DNA of 64,000 nucleotides, from positions 1,054,001 through 1,118,000 of the forward strand of contig CP131915.1 of assembly GCA_030704225.1 (NCBI GenBank), read 5' to 3'. This DNA is from Kosakonia sp. H02 (lineage in GTDB: Bacteria; Pseudomonadota; Gammaproteobacteria; Enterobacterales; Enterobacteriaceae). Positions 26,106 through 35,080 of this stretch are shown here, one piece after another (the first letter of the stretch is position 1; each line of letters begins with the position of its first letter). The notes under the pieces were generated by a model that did not search any database, was not told the DNA's origin, and saw only the letters and a list, made by a program, of their open reading frames with translations. A program made the position numbers and the translations under genes.

Positions 26106-26415
26106 TTTGAGTTCCTTTTCGTTTCCAGCGCCAGGTCGAAGGAGCGCACTCCCTTCCTGTTGCGACGTCTATTTCATGCAGGCTGACCGACAACACCCGC
26201 CATCCTGTAATAAGCGTGTCACCAGCCCTCACCCGATGCCAGCGCCCGGCAGCATCGCTTACGATCCCAATGGGTTGCCCGCCCTGTACCACGCCGTGAA
26301 AGTGCCAGGCGTTGAGTTGCGTAATGCGACAAAGATCTGGCAACGGCTGAAATGGGTCGCGCATACCGCACAGAAGCAAAGCAATCCCGGTGGCAAAGAG
26401 CAGGCGTTTAATCAT
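26071..26415 (-). CDS. hofP: HofP, DNA-utilisation / pilus-assembly protein
   Basis: A protein of about 114 residues, somewhat shorter than K-12 HofP (134). It starts MIKRLLFATGIALLLCG, a likely signal or lipoprotein-like leader, followed by MRDPFQPLPD, a PilP-like segment, and QPIGIVSDAAGRWHRVRAGDTLITGWRVLSV. The ATG at 26415 is preferred because GGAG lies 7 nt upstream; the ATG at 26421 is adjacent to that site. It overlaps hofO by 8 nt and hofQ by 35 nt, so strong coupling is likely. Role inferred from K-12 context. Confidence 0.85.
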   Translation of the reverse strand: MIKRLLFATGIALLLCGMRDPFQPLPDLCRITQLNAWHFHGVVQGGQPIGIVSDAAGRWHRVRAGDTLITGWRVLSVSLHEIDVATGRECAPSTWRWKRKGTQNAKMDSERRAL

Positions 26416-26866
26416 TGTCATGCTCCAGTTGCAGCGTAAATTGCAGCCTCTCTTCGCTGGCGACCAGAGAAAACGCCGGGATCAACATGCCGCGTTCCGC
26501 CAGTAGCGGGAAAGTTTCAACCACCCGTTGCCAGCGAGTTTCCAGCACCAGTTCTCCCCCACCTGGTGCGGGCTGCCAGCGGATGAGTTGCCTGTCCTGC
26601 GCCTGAAAATCCAGCGGGCTGAAACGGCGCGCATCAGGCAGCGGCGAATGTTCAACTGGCAGTGACAGGGCGCGTAATTTACGCCATTGCGCCTGTCGCA
26701 CGGAGTGCTGCGCCATTTGTTGAGCGACGGCGTGGGCCTGCGCGTTGTGTATCGGGCGAATGCTCAACCACCACACCAGCGACAGCCCACAAAGTGCGCT
26801 TGCCAGCCAGCATATAACCCGCACAGGCGGCGGCAGGGCTAACCAGGTATCAAGGTTGAATGACAT
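26408..26866 (-). CDS. hofO: HofO, PilO-like inner-membrane protein
   Basis: A 152-residue protein with one N-terminal membrane helix (VICWLASALCGLSLVWWLS, about 18-36) and a periplasmic coiled-coil-like segment rich in A, Q and R, the layout of PilO. The tail GELVLETRWQRVVETFPLLAERG resembles the ferredoxin-like fold of that family. It overlaps hofN by 17 nt and hofP by 8 nt. Sequence conservation with K-12 HofO is moderate; the assignment leans on position and layout. Confidence 0.85.
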   Translation of the reverse strand: MSFNLDTWLALPPPVRVICWLASALCGLSLVWWLSIRPIHNAQAHAVAQQMAQHSVRQAQWRKLRALSLPVEHSPLPDARRFSPLDFQAQDRQLIRWQPAPGGGELVLETRWQRVVETFPLLAERGMLIPAFSLVASEERLQFTLQLEHDND

Positions 26867-27389
26867 CGCCCTGCTCCCGGTTTAGCTGCCAGCTAAATTG
26901 CCAGCGTCCCTGTGCATCGCGCATCGTTGCGCCCATCGGTTGCAGGTGAAAACCTGCTATTTTCTGGAGCCGCTGCTCAAGCTCGCTCAGGGCATTCAAA
27001 CTGCGGGCGAGCCCGGAGAGCTCAAGCTGGTTTTGCCGCCAGCGAAGCTGCGTCAGCCAGGCTTTTTGCCCCAGTTCCGCCGCAAGGGCAAGCAGGGTTT
27101 GCCGCCACGCTTGTGTCGCCTGACGACGCAACAGCCGCGCTTGCGCCAGTTTCCACTGTGCTAACCGCAGCCGCTGCGGTTTCTCACCCGCAACCAGCCC
27201 CGCCAGCACGGCGTTATCCGACTGCTGCCAGATCCTGGCGCGGTTAAAATCATTGGCGGCTTGCGCTCGCCATAGCAGCCCGCACAGCGTGATGACCAGC
27301 GCAGTAACAGTAAACGTTGCCGCCCAGAAGCGCAGGCAGCGCCGCCGCTTCTGCTGCCGCCAGGGAATAAAATTGACAGGCTGGCGCAT
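26850..27389 (-). CDS. hofN: HofN, PilN-like inner-membrane protein
   Basis: A 179-residue protein starting MRQPVNFIPWRQQKRRRCLRF, the conserved PilN N-terminus (N-F-x-P-W-R), then one membrane helix (FTVTALVITLCGLLW, about 25-39) and a periplasmic part ending MRDAQGRWQFSWQLNRE. Length equals K-12 HofN. The frame is open much further upstream inside hofM, but the ATG at 27389 shares one base with the hofM stop (TGATG), the usual coupled start. PilN and PilM homologues form the cytoplasmic link of type IV pilus machines. Confidence 0.9.
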   Translation of the reverse strand: MRQPVNFIPWRQQKRRRCLRFWAATFTVTALVITLCGLLWRAQAANDFNRARIWQQSDNAVLAGLVAGEKPQRLRLAQWKLAQARLLRRQATQAWRQTLLALAAELGQKAWLTQLRWRQNQLELSGLARSLNALSELEQRLQKIAGFHLQPMGATMRDAQGRWQFSWQLNREQGDVIQP

Positions 27390-28174
27390 CAGTATCCCCT
27401 GGCGAGCGCCAACCCAAGCGCGACAGCATAACGGCCACCATCCTGCGGTAACGGCGGCTGACGTGACGGGATGGCACTCCAGCAATCGAACCCACCCGGC
27501 ATCTCGCCGCATTGGGCGATTTCGTCTGCGGGCAGCCCAAGCAACGACGCCAGTTGTACGGCGTCTTCTGCTTCTTCCCGCGCACGTCGCCCCCAGCTCT
27601 CTTTTGTTGCCCACAGCCATTGCCGCTCATCGCACCAGGCGAGACAGCGCATTGGGGAATCCAGCCAGGGCAGCAACGCCTGAAGTGCGCTGGCATCAGG
27701 GGTAATAGAAGAGAGATGAAGAGAGAGTGTCCGGGCTATCTCCAGCAACGCGGCCACATCTTTATTTTGTGCCGCCGTCACGCCGTAGGTTCGGGCCGTT
27801 TCATCTTCGGTGAAGTCGAAACAGAGCTCGCTTTCCGCCATTTCCAGCTCACGCGCCATCGCCTGGGAAACCCAACTGGTCAGCGCCGGTTCGCGCAGCG
27901 TGATTGCCGGGCGCGGCAGTTTTCTTTGCAATGTTTGCCCGGCGGGAAACGCCATGCGCACACAGTGTCGTTGTGGCAAGGCGTGACGCCAGGGGCGCAG
28001 CGTTTCGAGGAGTTGTTCCGGGGCTTTAATACGCCCCTGCACCACCGCGCCGGGAGGAAGTGGAAGGTGCCACCAGCGGCGTAGCGCTTGCCCATAGCGA
28101 CCTGCGGCAAGCGCCACAATGAATATGCCATCTTGTTGAATATGCAGACCAATTTGCCAATGCCTGAATGTCAT
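27389..28174 (-). CDS. hofM: HofM, PilM-like actin-fold protein
   Basis: The first gene of hofMNOPQ; 261 residues (K-12 259). The protein matches HofM along its length (WQIGLHIQQ, LPQRHCVRMAFPAGQTLQRKLPRP, ITPDASALQALLPWL, YAVALGLALARGY). PilM proteins have an actin/FtsA fold and bind the cytoplasmic tail of PilN. The operon is needed for growth on DNA as nutrient in E. coli. It is divergent from mrcA, with 119 bp between the start codons. Confidence 0.92.
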   Translation of the reverse strand: MTFRHWQIGLHIQQDGIFIVALAAGRYGQALRRWWHLPLPPGAVVQGRIKAPEQLLETLRPWRHALPQRHCVRMAFPAGQTLQRKLPRPAITLREPALTSWVSQAMARELEMAESELCFDFTEDETARTYGVTAAQNKDVAALLEIARTLSLHLSSITPDASALQALLPWLDSPMRCLAWCDERQWLWATKESWGRRAREEAEDAVQLASLLGLPADEIAQCGEMPGGFDCWSAIPSRQPPLPQDGGRYAVALGLALARGY

Positions 28175-28293
28175 AAATTACGATCTCCTTATCGCGTCGC
28201 GCCTTGACGCTATATCAATGCTTCAGGCTTGCCTTTATACTACCGCGCGGTTGTTTATAAACTGCCCAAATGACTCTAAATGGGAAATCTCCA

Positions 28294-30846
28294 GTGAAGT
28301 TCGTAAAGTATTTATTCATCCTTGCAGTCTTTTGCATTCTGCTGGGAGCAGGCTCGATTTACGGCCTGTACAAATTTATTGAGCCACAGCTACCAGATGT
28401 CGCCACGCTGAAAGATGTACGGCTGCAAATTCCAATGCAGGTGTACAGTGCTGATGGCGAATTGATCGCCCAATACGGTGAAAAACGCCGTATCCCGCTG
28501 ACGCTAAATCAAATTCCGCCTGAAATGGTGAAAGCGTTTATCGCTACGGAAGATAGCCGTTTCTATGAGCACCACGGTGTCGACCCGGTTGGGATCTTCC
28601 GTGCAGCCAGCGTCGCGCTCTTTTCCGGCCATGCCTCACAAGGGGCGAGCACCATTACTCAACAGTTGGCGCGTAACTTCTTTTTAAGCCCGGAACGCAC
28701 CATGATGCGTAAAATTAAAGAAGTGTTCCTGGCTATCCGCATTGAGCAACTGCTGAGTAAAGACGAGATCCTTGAGCTTTACCTCAACAAAATCTACCTC
28801 GGTTATCGCGCCTATGGCGTGGGCGCGGCGGCGCAGGTTTACTTCGGTAAAACCGTCGATCAGCTCACCCTGAGCGAGATAGCGGTCATTGCCGGGCTGC
28901 CAAAAGCGCCGTCAACGTTCAACCCGCTTTACTCTCTCGACCGCGCAACAGCACGTCGCAACGTTGTGCTGGCCCGTATGCAGAGCGAAGGGTATATCAC
29001 CGAACAGCAGGCCGATGAGGCACGCAGCGAAGCGATTGACGCCAATTACCATGCGCCGGAAATCGCCTTCTCCGCGCCGTATCTCTCTGAGATGGTGCGC
29101 CAGGAGATGGTGAACCGCTACGGCGAAAAAGCATACGAAGATGGTTACCGCGTCTACACCACCGTCACCCGCAAAGTGCAGCAGGCCGCGCAGACGGCTG
29201 TACGCAATAACGTGATGGATTACGACATGCGTCACGGCTATCGCGGGCCGTCGAATGTGTTGTGGAAAGTGGGCGAAGCGGCATGGGACAGTAAAAAAAT
29301 TACCGATTCCCTGAAAACGCTGCCGACGTACGGGCCGCTTTTCCCGGCCGTGGTGACCAGTGCAGATCCACAAGAAGCCACCGCCATGCTGGCAGATGGT
29401 TCCTCCGTATCCCTGAAGATGGAAGGCGTACGCTGGGCACGTCCTTACCGCTCAGATACGCAGCAAGGCCCCACGCCACGCAAAGTGACGGATGCCGTGC
29501 AGGTTGGTCAGCAGATTTGGGTTCGTCAGGTTGATGATGCCTGGTGGCTGGGGCAGGTGCCGGATGTGAACTCGGCGCTGGTTTCTATCAATCCGCATAA
29601 CGGCGCGGTAATGGCGCTGGTGGGCGGCTTCGATTTCAACCAGAGCAAATTTAACCGCGCAACGCAGGCGCTGCGTCAGGTCGGTTCAAATATCAAACCC
29701 TTCCTTTATACCGCCGCAATGGACAAAGGCCTGACGCTGGCGAGCATTCTGAACGATGCGCCGATTTCCCGCTGGGATGCAGGTGCGGGTTCCGACTGGC
29801 GGCCGAAAAACTCGCCGGACGAGTATGCCGGCCCGATTCGTCTGCGCCAGGGGCTGGGGCAGTCGAAAAACGTGGTGATGGTGCGCGCAATGCGTGCGAT
29901 GGGCGTCGATTATGCGGCGGAATATTTGCAGCGCTTTGGCTTCCCGGCACAGAACATTGTGCATACCGAATCCTTAGCGCTCGGCTCCGCCTCTTTCACG
30001 CCGATGCAGGTCGCGCGCGGCTATTCGGTGATGGCTAACGGCGGCTTCCTGATCGATCCTTACTTCATCAGTAAAATCGAAAATGACCAGGGCAACGTAC
30101 TGTTTGAAGCGCGTCCGAAAGTGGCCTGCGCCGATTGCGATATTCCGGTGATTTACGGTGACACGCCGAAATCGAACGTGCTGGAAAATAAAGACATGGA
30201 AAATGTCGCCACCTCGCAGACGCAGCAAAACACCGCCGTTCCAATGCCGCAACTTGAGCAGGCAAACCAGGCACTGGTGCAGCGCAGCGGTGCAGAAGAG
30301 TACGCGCCGCATGTGATTAGCACGCCACTGTCGTTTTTGATTAAGAGCGCGCTGAACAGTAACGTCTTTGGCGAACCGGGCTGGCAAGGCACGGGCTGGC
30401 GCGCAGGCCGCGACCTCAAGCGTAATGATATTGGCGGCAAAACCGGGACCACCAACAGTTCTAAAGATGCGTGGTTCTCAGGTTACGGCCCAGGCGTGGT
30501 GACATCGGTATGGATTGGCTTTGACGATCACCGCCGCGATCTCGGTCGCACCACCGCATCAGGCGCGATTAAAGATCAGATCTCCGGGTATGAAGGCGGA
30601 GCGAAAAGCGCACAGCCCGCCTGGGATGCCTATATGAAAGCGGTGCTGGAAGGCGTTCCGGAAGAGCCGCTCACGCCGCCGCCGGGAGTAATAACGGTCA
30701 ATATCGACCGCAGCACCGGGCAACTGGCGAGTGGTGGCAGCAGCCGTCAGGAGTACTTTATCGAAGGGACGCAACCGACCCAGCAGGCAGTGCGTGAAGT
30801 GGGTACGACGCTTATCGATAACGGCGAGACACACGAACTGTTCTGA
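28294..30846 (+). CDS. mrcA: MrcA, penicillin-binding protein 1A
   Basis: A bifunctional class A PBP of 850 residues that polymerises and cross-links peptidoglycan. After a short cytoplasmic tail and one membrane helix (about 7-26) comes the glycosyltransferase domain with E86 in IATEDSRFYEHHGVD and GASTITQQLARN. The transpeptidase has the SxxK nucleophile in GSNIKPFLY, SKN and KTGTT. The start is the GTG at 28294 (MKFVKYLF), as in K-12; an upstream in-frame ATG at 28270 would add eight unconserved residues. It ends at a terminator shared with nudE. Confidence 0.97.
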   Translation: MKFVKYLFILAVFCILLGAGSIYGLYKFIEPQLPDVATLKDVRLQIPMQVYSADGELIAQYGEKRRIPLTLNQIPPEMVKAFIATEDSRFYEHHGVDPVGIFRAASVALFSGHASQGASTITQQLARNFFLSPERTMMRKIKEVFLAIRIEQLLSKDEILELYLNKIYLGYRAYGVGAAAQVYFGKTVDQLTLSEIAVIAGLPKAPSTFNPLYSLDRATARRNVVLARMQSEGYITEQQADEARSEAIDANYHAPEIAFSAPYLSEMVRQEMVNRYGEKAYEDGYRVYTTVTRKVQQAAQTAVRNNVMDYDMRHGYRGPSNVLWKVGEAAWDSKKITDSLKTLPTYGPLFPAVVTSADPQEATAMLADGSSVSLKMEGVRWARPYRSDTQQGPTPRKVTDAVQVGQQIWVRQVDDAWWLGQVPDVNSALVSINPHNGAVMALVGGFDFNQSKFNRATQALRQVGSNIKPFLYTAAMDKGLTLASILNDAPISRWDAGAGSDWRPKNSPDEYAGPIRLRQGLGQSKNVVMVRAMRAMGVDYAAEYLQRFGFPAQNIVHTESLALGSASFTPMQVARGYSVMANGGFLIDPYFISKIENDQGNVLFEARPKVACADCDIPVIYGDTPKSNVLENKDMENVATSQTQQNTAVPMPQLEQANQALVQRSGAEEYAPHVISTPLSFLIKSALNSNVFGEPGWQGTGWRAGRDLKRNDIGGKTGTTNSSKDAWFSGYGPGVVTSVWIGFDDHRRDLGRTTASGAIKDQISGYEGGAKSAQPAWDAYMKAVLEGVPEEPLTPPPGVITVNIDRSTGQLASGGSSRQEYFIEGTQPTQQAVREVGTTLIDNGETHELF

Positions 30847-30855
30847 CAGCCAACA

Positions 30856-30884
30856 AAAAGGGCGCTTTCGCGCCCTTTTCATTT
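30856..30884. terminator. Bidirectional terminator between mrcA and nudE
   Basis: AAAAGGGCGC (30856-30865) pairs perfectly with GCGCCCTTTT (30870-30879) around TTTC. The T-run serves mrcA, and the A-run before the stem gives a T-run for nudE on the other strand. Confidence 0.9.
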
Positions 30885-30898
30885 ATTATTTTGTGCTC

Positions 30899-31459
30899 TC
30901 AGAGCCGCCCCTGGCTTTTTAACCATTCGCGCACTAAAAACAGCGCACTGACGTTGCGGGCTTCGGTGAAATCCGGGTCTTCAAGCAGGTCCATCAGGTG
31001 CTTCAACGGCCAGCGTACCTGCGGTAGCGGCTCTGGCTCGTCACCTGGCAATGACTCAGGATAAAGGTCTTCTGCAACAAGAATGTTCATTTTGCTGGAG
31101 AAATAAGAGGGCGCCATGCTGAGTTTTTTCAGAAAAGTAAGCTCTTTTGCGCCAAATCCAACCTCTTCTTTTAGTTCACGGTTCGCCGCTTCGTATATAC
31201 TCTCACCCGGATCGATAAGCCCTTTGGAAAATCCCAGCTCGTAGGATTCGGTGCCGACCGCATATTCGCGGATCAGGATCAGATGATCGTCGACAATCGG
31301 CACAATCATCACCGCTTCATGAGTAGAAGGACGCATACGTTCATAGACCCGGCGCACACCGTTGCTAAATTCCAGGTCAACACGCTCTACGTTAAAAAGT
31401 CGTGAAGAGGCTACGGTTTCGACGTTAAGAATGGTGGGTTTTTGCAATGATTCGCTCAT
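30899..31459 (-). CDS. nudE: NudE, Nudix hydrolase for ADP-ribose, Ap3A and NADH
   Basis: A 186-residue Nudix enzyme. The Nudix box is visible as GLIDPGESIYEAANRELKEEVGFG, with the metal-binding REL-KEE core. K-12 NudE cleaves adenosine 5'-diphosphate compounds to AMP and a second phosphate compound. Start MSESLQKPTILNVET matches K-12 closely. It is divergent from igaA. Confidence 0.97.
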   Translation of the reverse strand: MSESLQKPTILNVETVASSRLFNVERVDLEFSNGVRRVYERMRPSTHEAVMIVPIVDDHLILIREYAVGTESYELGFSKGLIDPGESIYEAANRELKEEVGFGAKELTFLKKLSMAPSYFSSKMNILVAEDLYPESLPGDEPEPLPQVRWPLKHLMDLLEDPDFTEARNVSALFLVREWLKSQGRL

Positions 31460-31776
31460 TATTATCGGTCTTTGCAGAGAAACTTTCGTTATTGTGCGAC
31501 ACTACGCACTGTTTGGGCAATGTCATTTGCCTCTATTTTACATTCTTGCAACCCACTCCAAACCAATTCCCATTTTCACCAGAAAGTCAATAGGTTGAAA
31601 TAAAACTAAGAATTTGCTGATATTCCCACCTGGGTCGTTTTGCTATTCTTCCCGCCGATGGTATGCGCTTAAAAATACACAAGTTAATTTCTTGCTTATC
31701 ACGGCCAACCACATTAGATAGTTACGGGAAGGGTGCAACTGACTACACCTGTTAGAAAAAGTAAGATGGGGAAAGC
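31460..31776. other. nudE-igaA intergenic region (317 bp, no gene)
   Basis: No plausible gene lies here on either strand. It must hold the divergent promoters of nudE and igaA. The igaA side is A+T-rich, with a possible promoter around TTGCTG...TATTCT (31615-31650) and the RBS GGGGAAAG before the igaA ATG. I see no strong inverted repeat or known operator. Confidence 0.4.
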
Positions 31777-33912
31777 ATGAGCACCATTTTGATTTTTTTC
31801 GCTGCTATGCTGGCCTGCGCATTCCTCGCCGGATGGATTTACAGGTTCAGGTCGCAACGCCGGTACCGACTGCCTTATTTACAGGCTTTCACCGGCGCAA
31901 CTGCCCGCAAATTAACTTCAGAAGAGCGCGACGCCGTTGAACGCTATCTGGAAACGCTTTCCCGTACGCAAAATATCCCTGGGCCGACCGGCGCCACTGC
32001 CGCGCCGGTAACCATCAAACTCAATGCCCACAGCAATACCGTTCTGTTTGTCGCGCACTCCATCACGCGCTACGGCATCACGACGGACGCCCCTAATAAG
32101 TGGCGCTACTATCTGGATTCCGTGGAAGTCCATCTCCCGCCCTCGTGGGAGCAATACATCACGGACGAGAATAATGTTGAGCTGATTCGCACCGACTCAA
32201 TGCCGTTGGTGATCTCCCTGAATGGCCACACGCTCAGCGAACATATGCATGAAGAGCGCGGCGGCGAGCTGGAGAATATCGCCTCGACACATTCGGCCAT
32301 TCGCGGTGAAGAGAGCGAACAGATTGAGCTGCTCAATATCCGCCGTGAAACGCCGTATGAATATGCCTTAAGCCGCCCGGACGGCCTGCGCGAAGCGCTG
32401 CTGATCTCCGCCTCTTTCTTGATGTTCTTTTTCTGTCTCGCCGCGCCCGACGTCTTCGTTCCGTGGCTGGCAGGCGGCGGTATATTGCTGCTCGCCGCCG
32501 GGCTGTGGGGAATGTATGCGCCACCGGCCAAAAATACGCTGCGGGAGATCCATTGTCTGCGTGGCACGCCAAAGCGCTGGGGGCTGTTCGGTGAAAATAA
32601 TCAGGAGCAAATGAATAATATCTCATTGGGTATTATTGACCTGATTTATCCCCGTCACTGGCAGCCCTTTATCACCCGCGATTTGGGCCAGCAAACGGAT
32701 ATCGATATCTATCTTGATCGCCACGTCGTGCGCCAGGGGCGTTTTTTATCGCTGCATGACGAGGTGAAAAATTTCCCGTTACAACATTGGGTGCGCAGCG
32801 CGGTGATCTCTATCGGCTCGCTGGTGGTGCTGGCAATGTTGCTGATTTGGGTCCCGCTGGATATGCCCATCAAATTCACCGTTTCGTGGATTAAGGGCGC
32901 GCAAACCGTCGAAGCCAGCAGCGTAAATCAGCTTGAAGCCGCCGGTCTGCGCATTGGCGATACGCTGCGTATTAGCGGCACCGGGATGTGTAATATCCAT
33001 ACGCAAGGCAACTGGACATCGCGCCAGACATCGCCATTCACGCCGTTCGACTGTTCGCAGATCATCTGGAATAACGCCCCGCCTTTGCCGCTGCCAGAAT
33101 CTGATACCGTCACGAAAGCCACGGCGCTTGCTCAGGCAGTCAGTCGTCAGCTTCATCCCACAGCCGAAGAAGATTCCCGCGTTAGCCCGGTATTACGTTC
33201 TGCCATTCAAAAATCCGGCATGGTCTTGCTGGATGACTTCGCCGATATCGTGCTGAAAACACAGGATCTGTGCGCCGCTGAAGATGAATGTCTGCGGCTG
33301 AAAAACGCGCTGGTGAATCTGGGCAACAGTAAGGATTGGGACACGCTGACCAAACGGGCCAGTGAAGGAAAGCTGACCGGGGTGAATGTCTTGCTGCGCC
33401 CGGTGAGTGCCGAGTCGCTGGATAATCTGGTTACCACCTCCACCGCGCCGTTTATCATGCGTGAAACCACGCGCGCGGCGCAGGCGCTGAACAGCCCGGC
33501 ACCGGGTGGCTTTTTGATTATTAGCGAAGAGGGTAACGAACTGGTCGATCAGCCGTGGCCGCCCATCGCGCTCTACGATTACCCGGCGCAAGAGCAATGG
33601 ACGGAATTTCAGCGCCTGGCGCAGTTGCTGATGCAGACCCCGTTCCACGCCGAAGGCATCATCACTTCTCTTTTCACCGATGCGAACGGCACGAAACATA
33701 TCAGCCTGCATCGCATGCCAGATGCGGCCGGTTTGTGGCGATATGCGGGCACCACCCTGCTGCTGCTGGCGATGGTGATTTGCGGCGTGTATAACGGCGT
33801 GCTGGCCCTGCGCCGCTACCAGCGCAACCGCACCCGTATCGAAGAGATTCAGCAGTACTATGAAAGCTGTCTGAACCCCCGTCTGATCCCTACCGAAGAT
33901 AGCCTTGGCTGA
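31777..33912 (+). CDS. igaA: IgaA (YrfF), inner-membrane inhibitor of the Rcs phosphorelay
   Basis: A 711-residue polytopic inner-membrane protein, same length as K-12 YrfF. Membrane segments are seen at about 3-22, around 205-245 (two helices), about 345-365 and about 655-675. The large periplasmic region before the last helix carries cysteines (CNIHTQG, FDCSQ, CAAEDECL) that could form disulfides. IgaA holds RcsD in check, and loss is lethal in E. coli and Salmonella because the Rcs response runs unchecked. yrfG follows after 65 nt. Confidence 0.95.
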   Translation: MSTILIFFAAMLACAFLAGWIYRFRSQRRYRLPYLQAFTGATARKLTSEERDAVERYLETLSRTQNIPGPTGATAAPVTIKLNAHSNTVLFVAHSITRYGITTDAPNKWRYYLDSVEVHLPPSWEQYITDENNVELIRTDSMPLVISLNGHTLSEHMHEERGGELENIASTHSAIRGEESEQIELLNIRRETPYEYALSRPDGLREALLISASFLMFFFCLAAPDVFVPWLAGGGILLLAAGLWGMYAPPAKNTLREIHCLRGTPKRWGLFGENNQEQMNNISLGIIDLIYPRHWQPFITRDLGQQTDIDIYLDRHVVRQGRFLSLHDEVKNFPLQHWVRSAVISIGSLVVLAMLLIWVPLDMPIKFTVSWIKGAQTVEASSVNQLEAAGLRIGDTLRISGTGMCNIHTQGNWTSRQTSPFTPFDCSQIIWNNAPPLPLPESDTVTKATALAQAVSRQLHPTAEEDSRVSPVLRSAIQKSGMVLLDDFADIVLKTQDLCAAEDECLRLKNALVNLGNSKDWDTLTKRASEGKLTGVNVLLRPVSAESLDNLVTTSTAPFIMRETTRAAQALNSPAPGGFLIISEEGNELVDQPWPPIALYDYPAQEQWTEFQRLAQLLMQTPFHAEGIITSLFTDANGTKHISLHRMPDAAGLWRYAGTTLLLLAMVICGVYNGVLALRRYQRNRTRIEEIQQYYESCLNPRLIPTEDSLG

Positions 33913-33977
33913 TAACACCGCGCTGCGCGAGCTGTGTTAACCTGTCGCGCACGTTTTCTTCTGGCTGGAGCCTTTTA

Positions 33978-34655
33978 ATGCACATTGATATTGCATGGCA
34001 GGACGTCGATACCGTTCTGCTGGATATGGACGGCACGCTACTCGATCTCGCCTTTGATAACTTCTTCTGGCAACAACTGGTGCCGCAAACCTACGGCGAG
34101 AAGCTGGGCTTAACGGTCGAACAAGCGCAGGACGCTATCCGCCAGGAGTATCACGCCGTGCAGCATACGCTAAACTGGTACTGTCTGGACTACTGGAGCG
34201 AACGCCTCGGGCTTGATATTTGCGCCATGACCACACAGCAAGGGCCGCGCGCCGTACTGCGTGAAGATACGGTGCCGTTTCTGGATGCGCTGAAAAAAAG
34301 CGGTAAGCGGCGCATTTTGTTGACCAACGCGCACCCGCACAATCTGGCGGTAAAGCTTGAACATACTGGCCTGGCCTCGCACCTTGATTTATTACTTTCC
34401 ACCCATACATTTGGTTATCCGAAAGAGGATCAGCGCTTGTGGCAGGCCGTTGCCCAGCAAACGGGTCTCAATCCTGAACGCACGTTGTTTATTGATGACA
34501 GCGAGCCGATCCTTGATGCCGCCGCGACGTTTGGCATTCGCTATTGCCTGGGTGTAACCAACCCGGATTCCGGGCTGGCAGAAAAAAGCTATTTGCGCCA
34601 TCCGGGAATGAATGACTACCGCCGCTTGCTCCCCTCGCTTTTAAAGGAGATGTAA
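33978..34655 (+). CDS. yrfG: YrfG, HAD-type purine nucleotidase
   Basis: A 225-residue HAD phosphatase. Motif I is VLLDMDGTLLDLAFDN, motif II is ILLTNAHPHN, and motif IV is FIDDSEPILDAA. K-12 YrfG (222 residues) has been described as a GMP/IMP nucleotidase; that specificity is taken from the family, not read from this sequence. The TAA stop shares one base with the ATG of hslR (TAATG), and the set yrfG-hslR-hslO is a likely transcription unit. Confidence 0.93.
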   Translation: MHIDIAWQDVDTVLLDMDGTLLDLAFDNFFWQQLVPQTYGEKLGLTVEQAQDAIRQEYHAVQHTLNWYCLDYWSERLGLDICAMTTQQGPRAVLREDTVPFLDALKKSGKRRILLTNAHPHNLAVKLEHTGLASHLDLLLSTHTFGYPKEDQRLWQAVAQQTGLNPERTLFIDDSEPILDAAATFGIRYCLGVTNPDSGLAEKSYLRHPGMNDYRRLLPSLLKEM

Positions 34656-35056
34656 TGAAACAGCAGCCTGCGCAAGATGTCCGCCTGGATAAATGGCTTT
34701 GGTGTGCGAGGTTTTATAAAACCCGCGCCCTGGCCCGCGAGATGATTGACGGCGGCAAAGTGCATTACAACGGGCAACGCAGCAAGCCGAGTAAAATCGT
34801 CGAGCTGAACGCCACGCTGACGCTGCGTCAGGGAAATGACGAGCGTACCGTTATCGTTAAACGCATAACGGATCAACGCCGTCCCGCAAGCGAAGCCGTT
34901 GAACTGTATGAAGAAACCGCGGAAAGCGTTGAGAAACGCGAAAAAATGGCGCAGGCCCGCAAGCTCAATGCGCTTACAATGCCGCACCCCGATCGCCGTC
35001 CGGACAAAAAGGAGCGACGCGATCTGCTGAAATTTAAATCCGGTGGCAGCGAGTAA
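34655..35056 (+). CDS. hslR: HslR (Hsp15), heat-shock ribosome-recycling RNA-binding protein
   Basis: A 133-residue basic protein with an S4 RNA-binding domain at the N-terminus (VRLDKWLWCARFYKTRALAREMIDGGKVHYNG). The rest is a charged helix-rich tail. Hsp15 binds free 50S subunits that carry a stalled nascent chain with tRNA and helps them return to use. It is heat-induced in E. coli. It lies between yrfG and hslO; the hslO ATG follows 24 nt after its stop. Confidence 0.96.
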   Translation: MKQQPAQDVRLDKWLWCARFYKTRALAREMIDGGKVHYNGQRSKPSKIVELNATLTLRQGNDERTVIVKRITDQRRPASEAVELYEETAESVEKREKMAQARKLNALTMPHPDRRPDKKERRDLLKFKSGGSE

Positions 35057-35080
35057 CGCGCACCCGCAAGAGAGATAATC

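Noticed and set aside
28175..28293. CRP-S (Sxy-dependent) site before hofM
   Set aside because: TACGA and TCGCG near 28180-28197 suggest the motif, but the halves are 8 bp apart instead of 6 and one half is poor.
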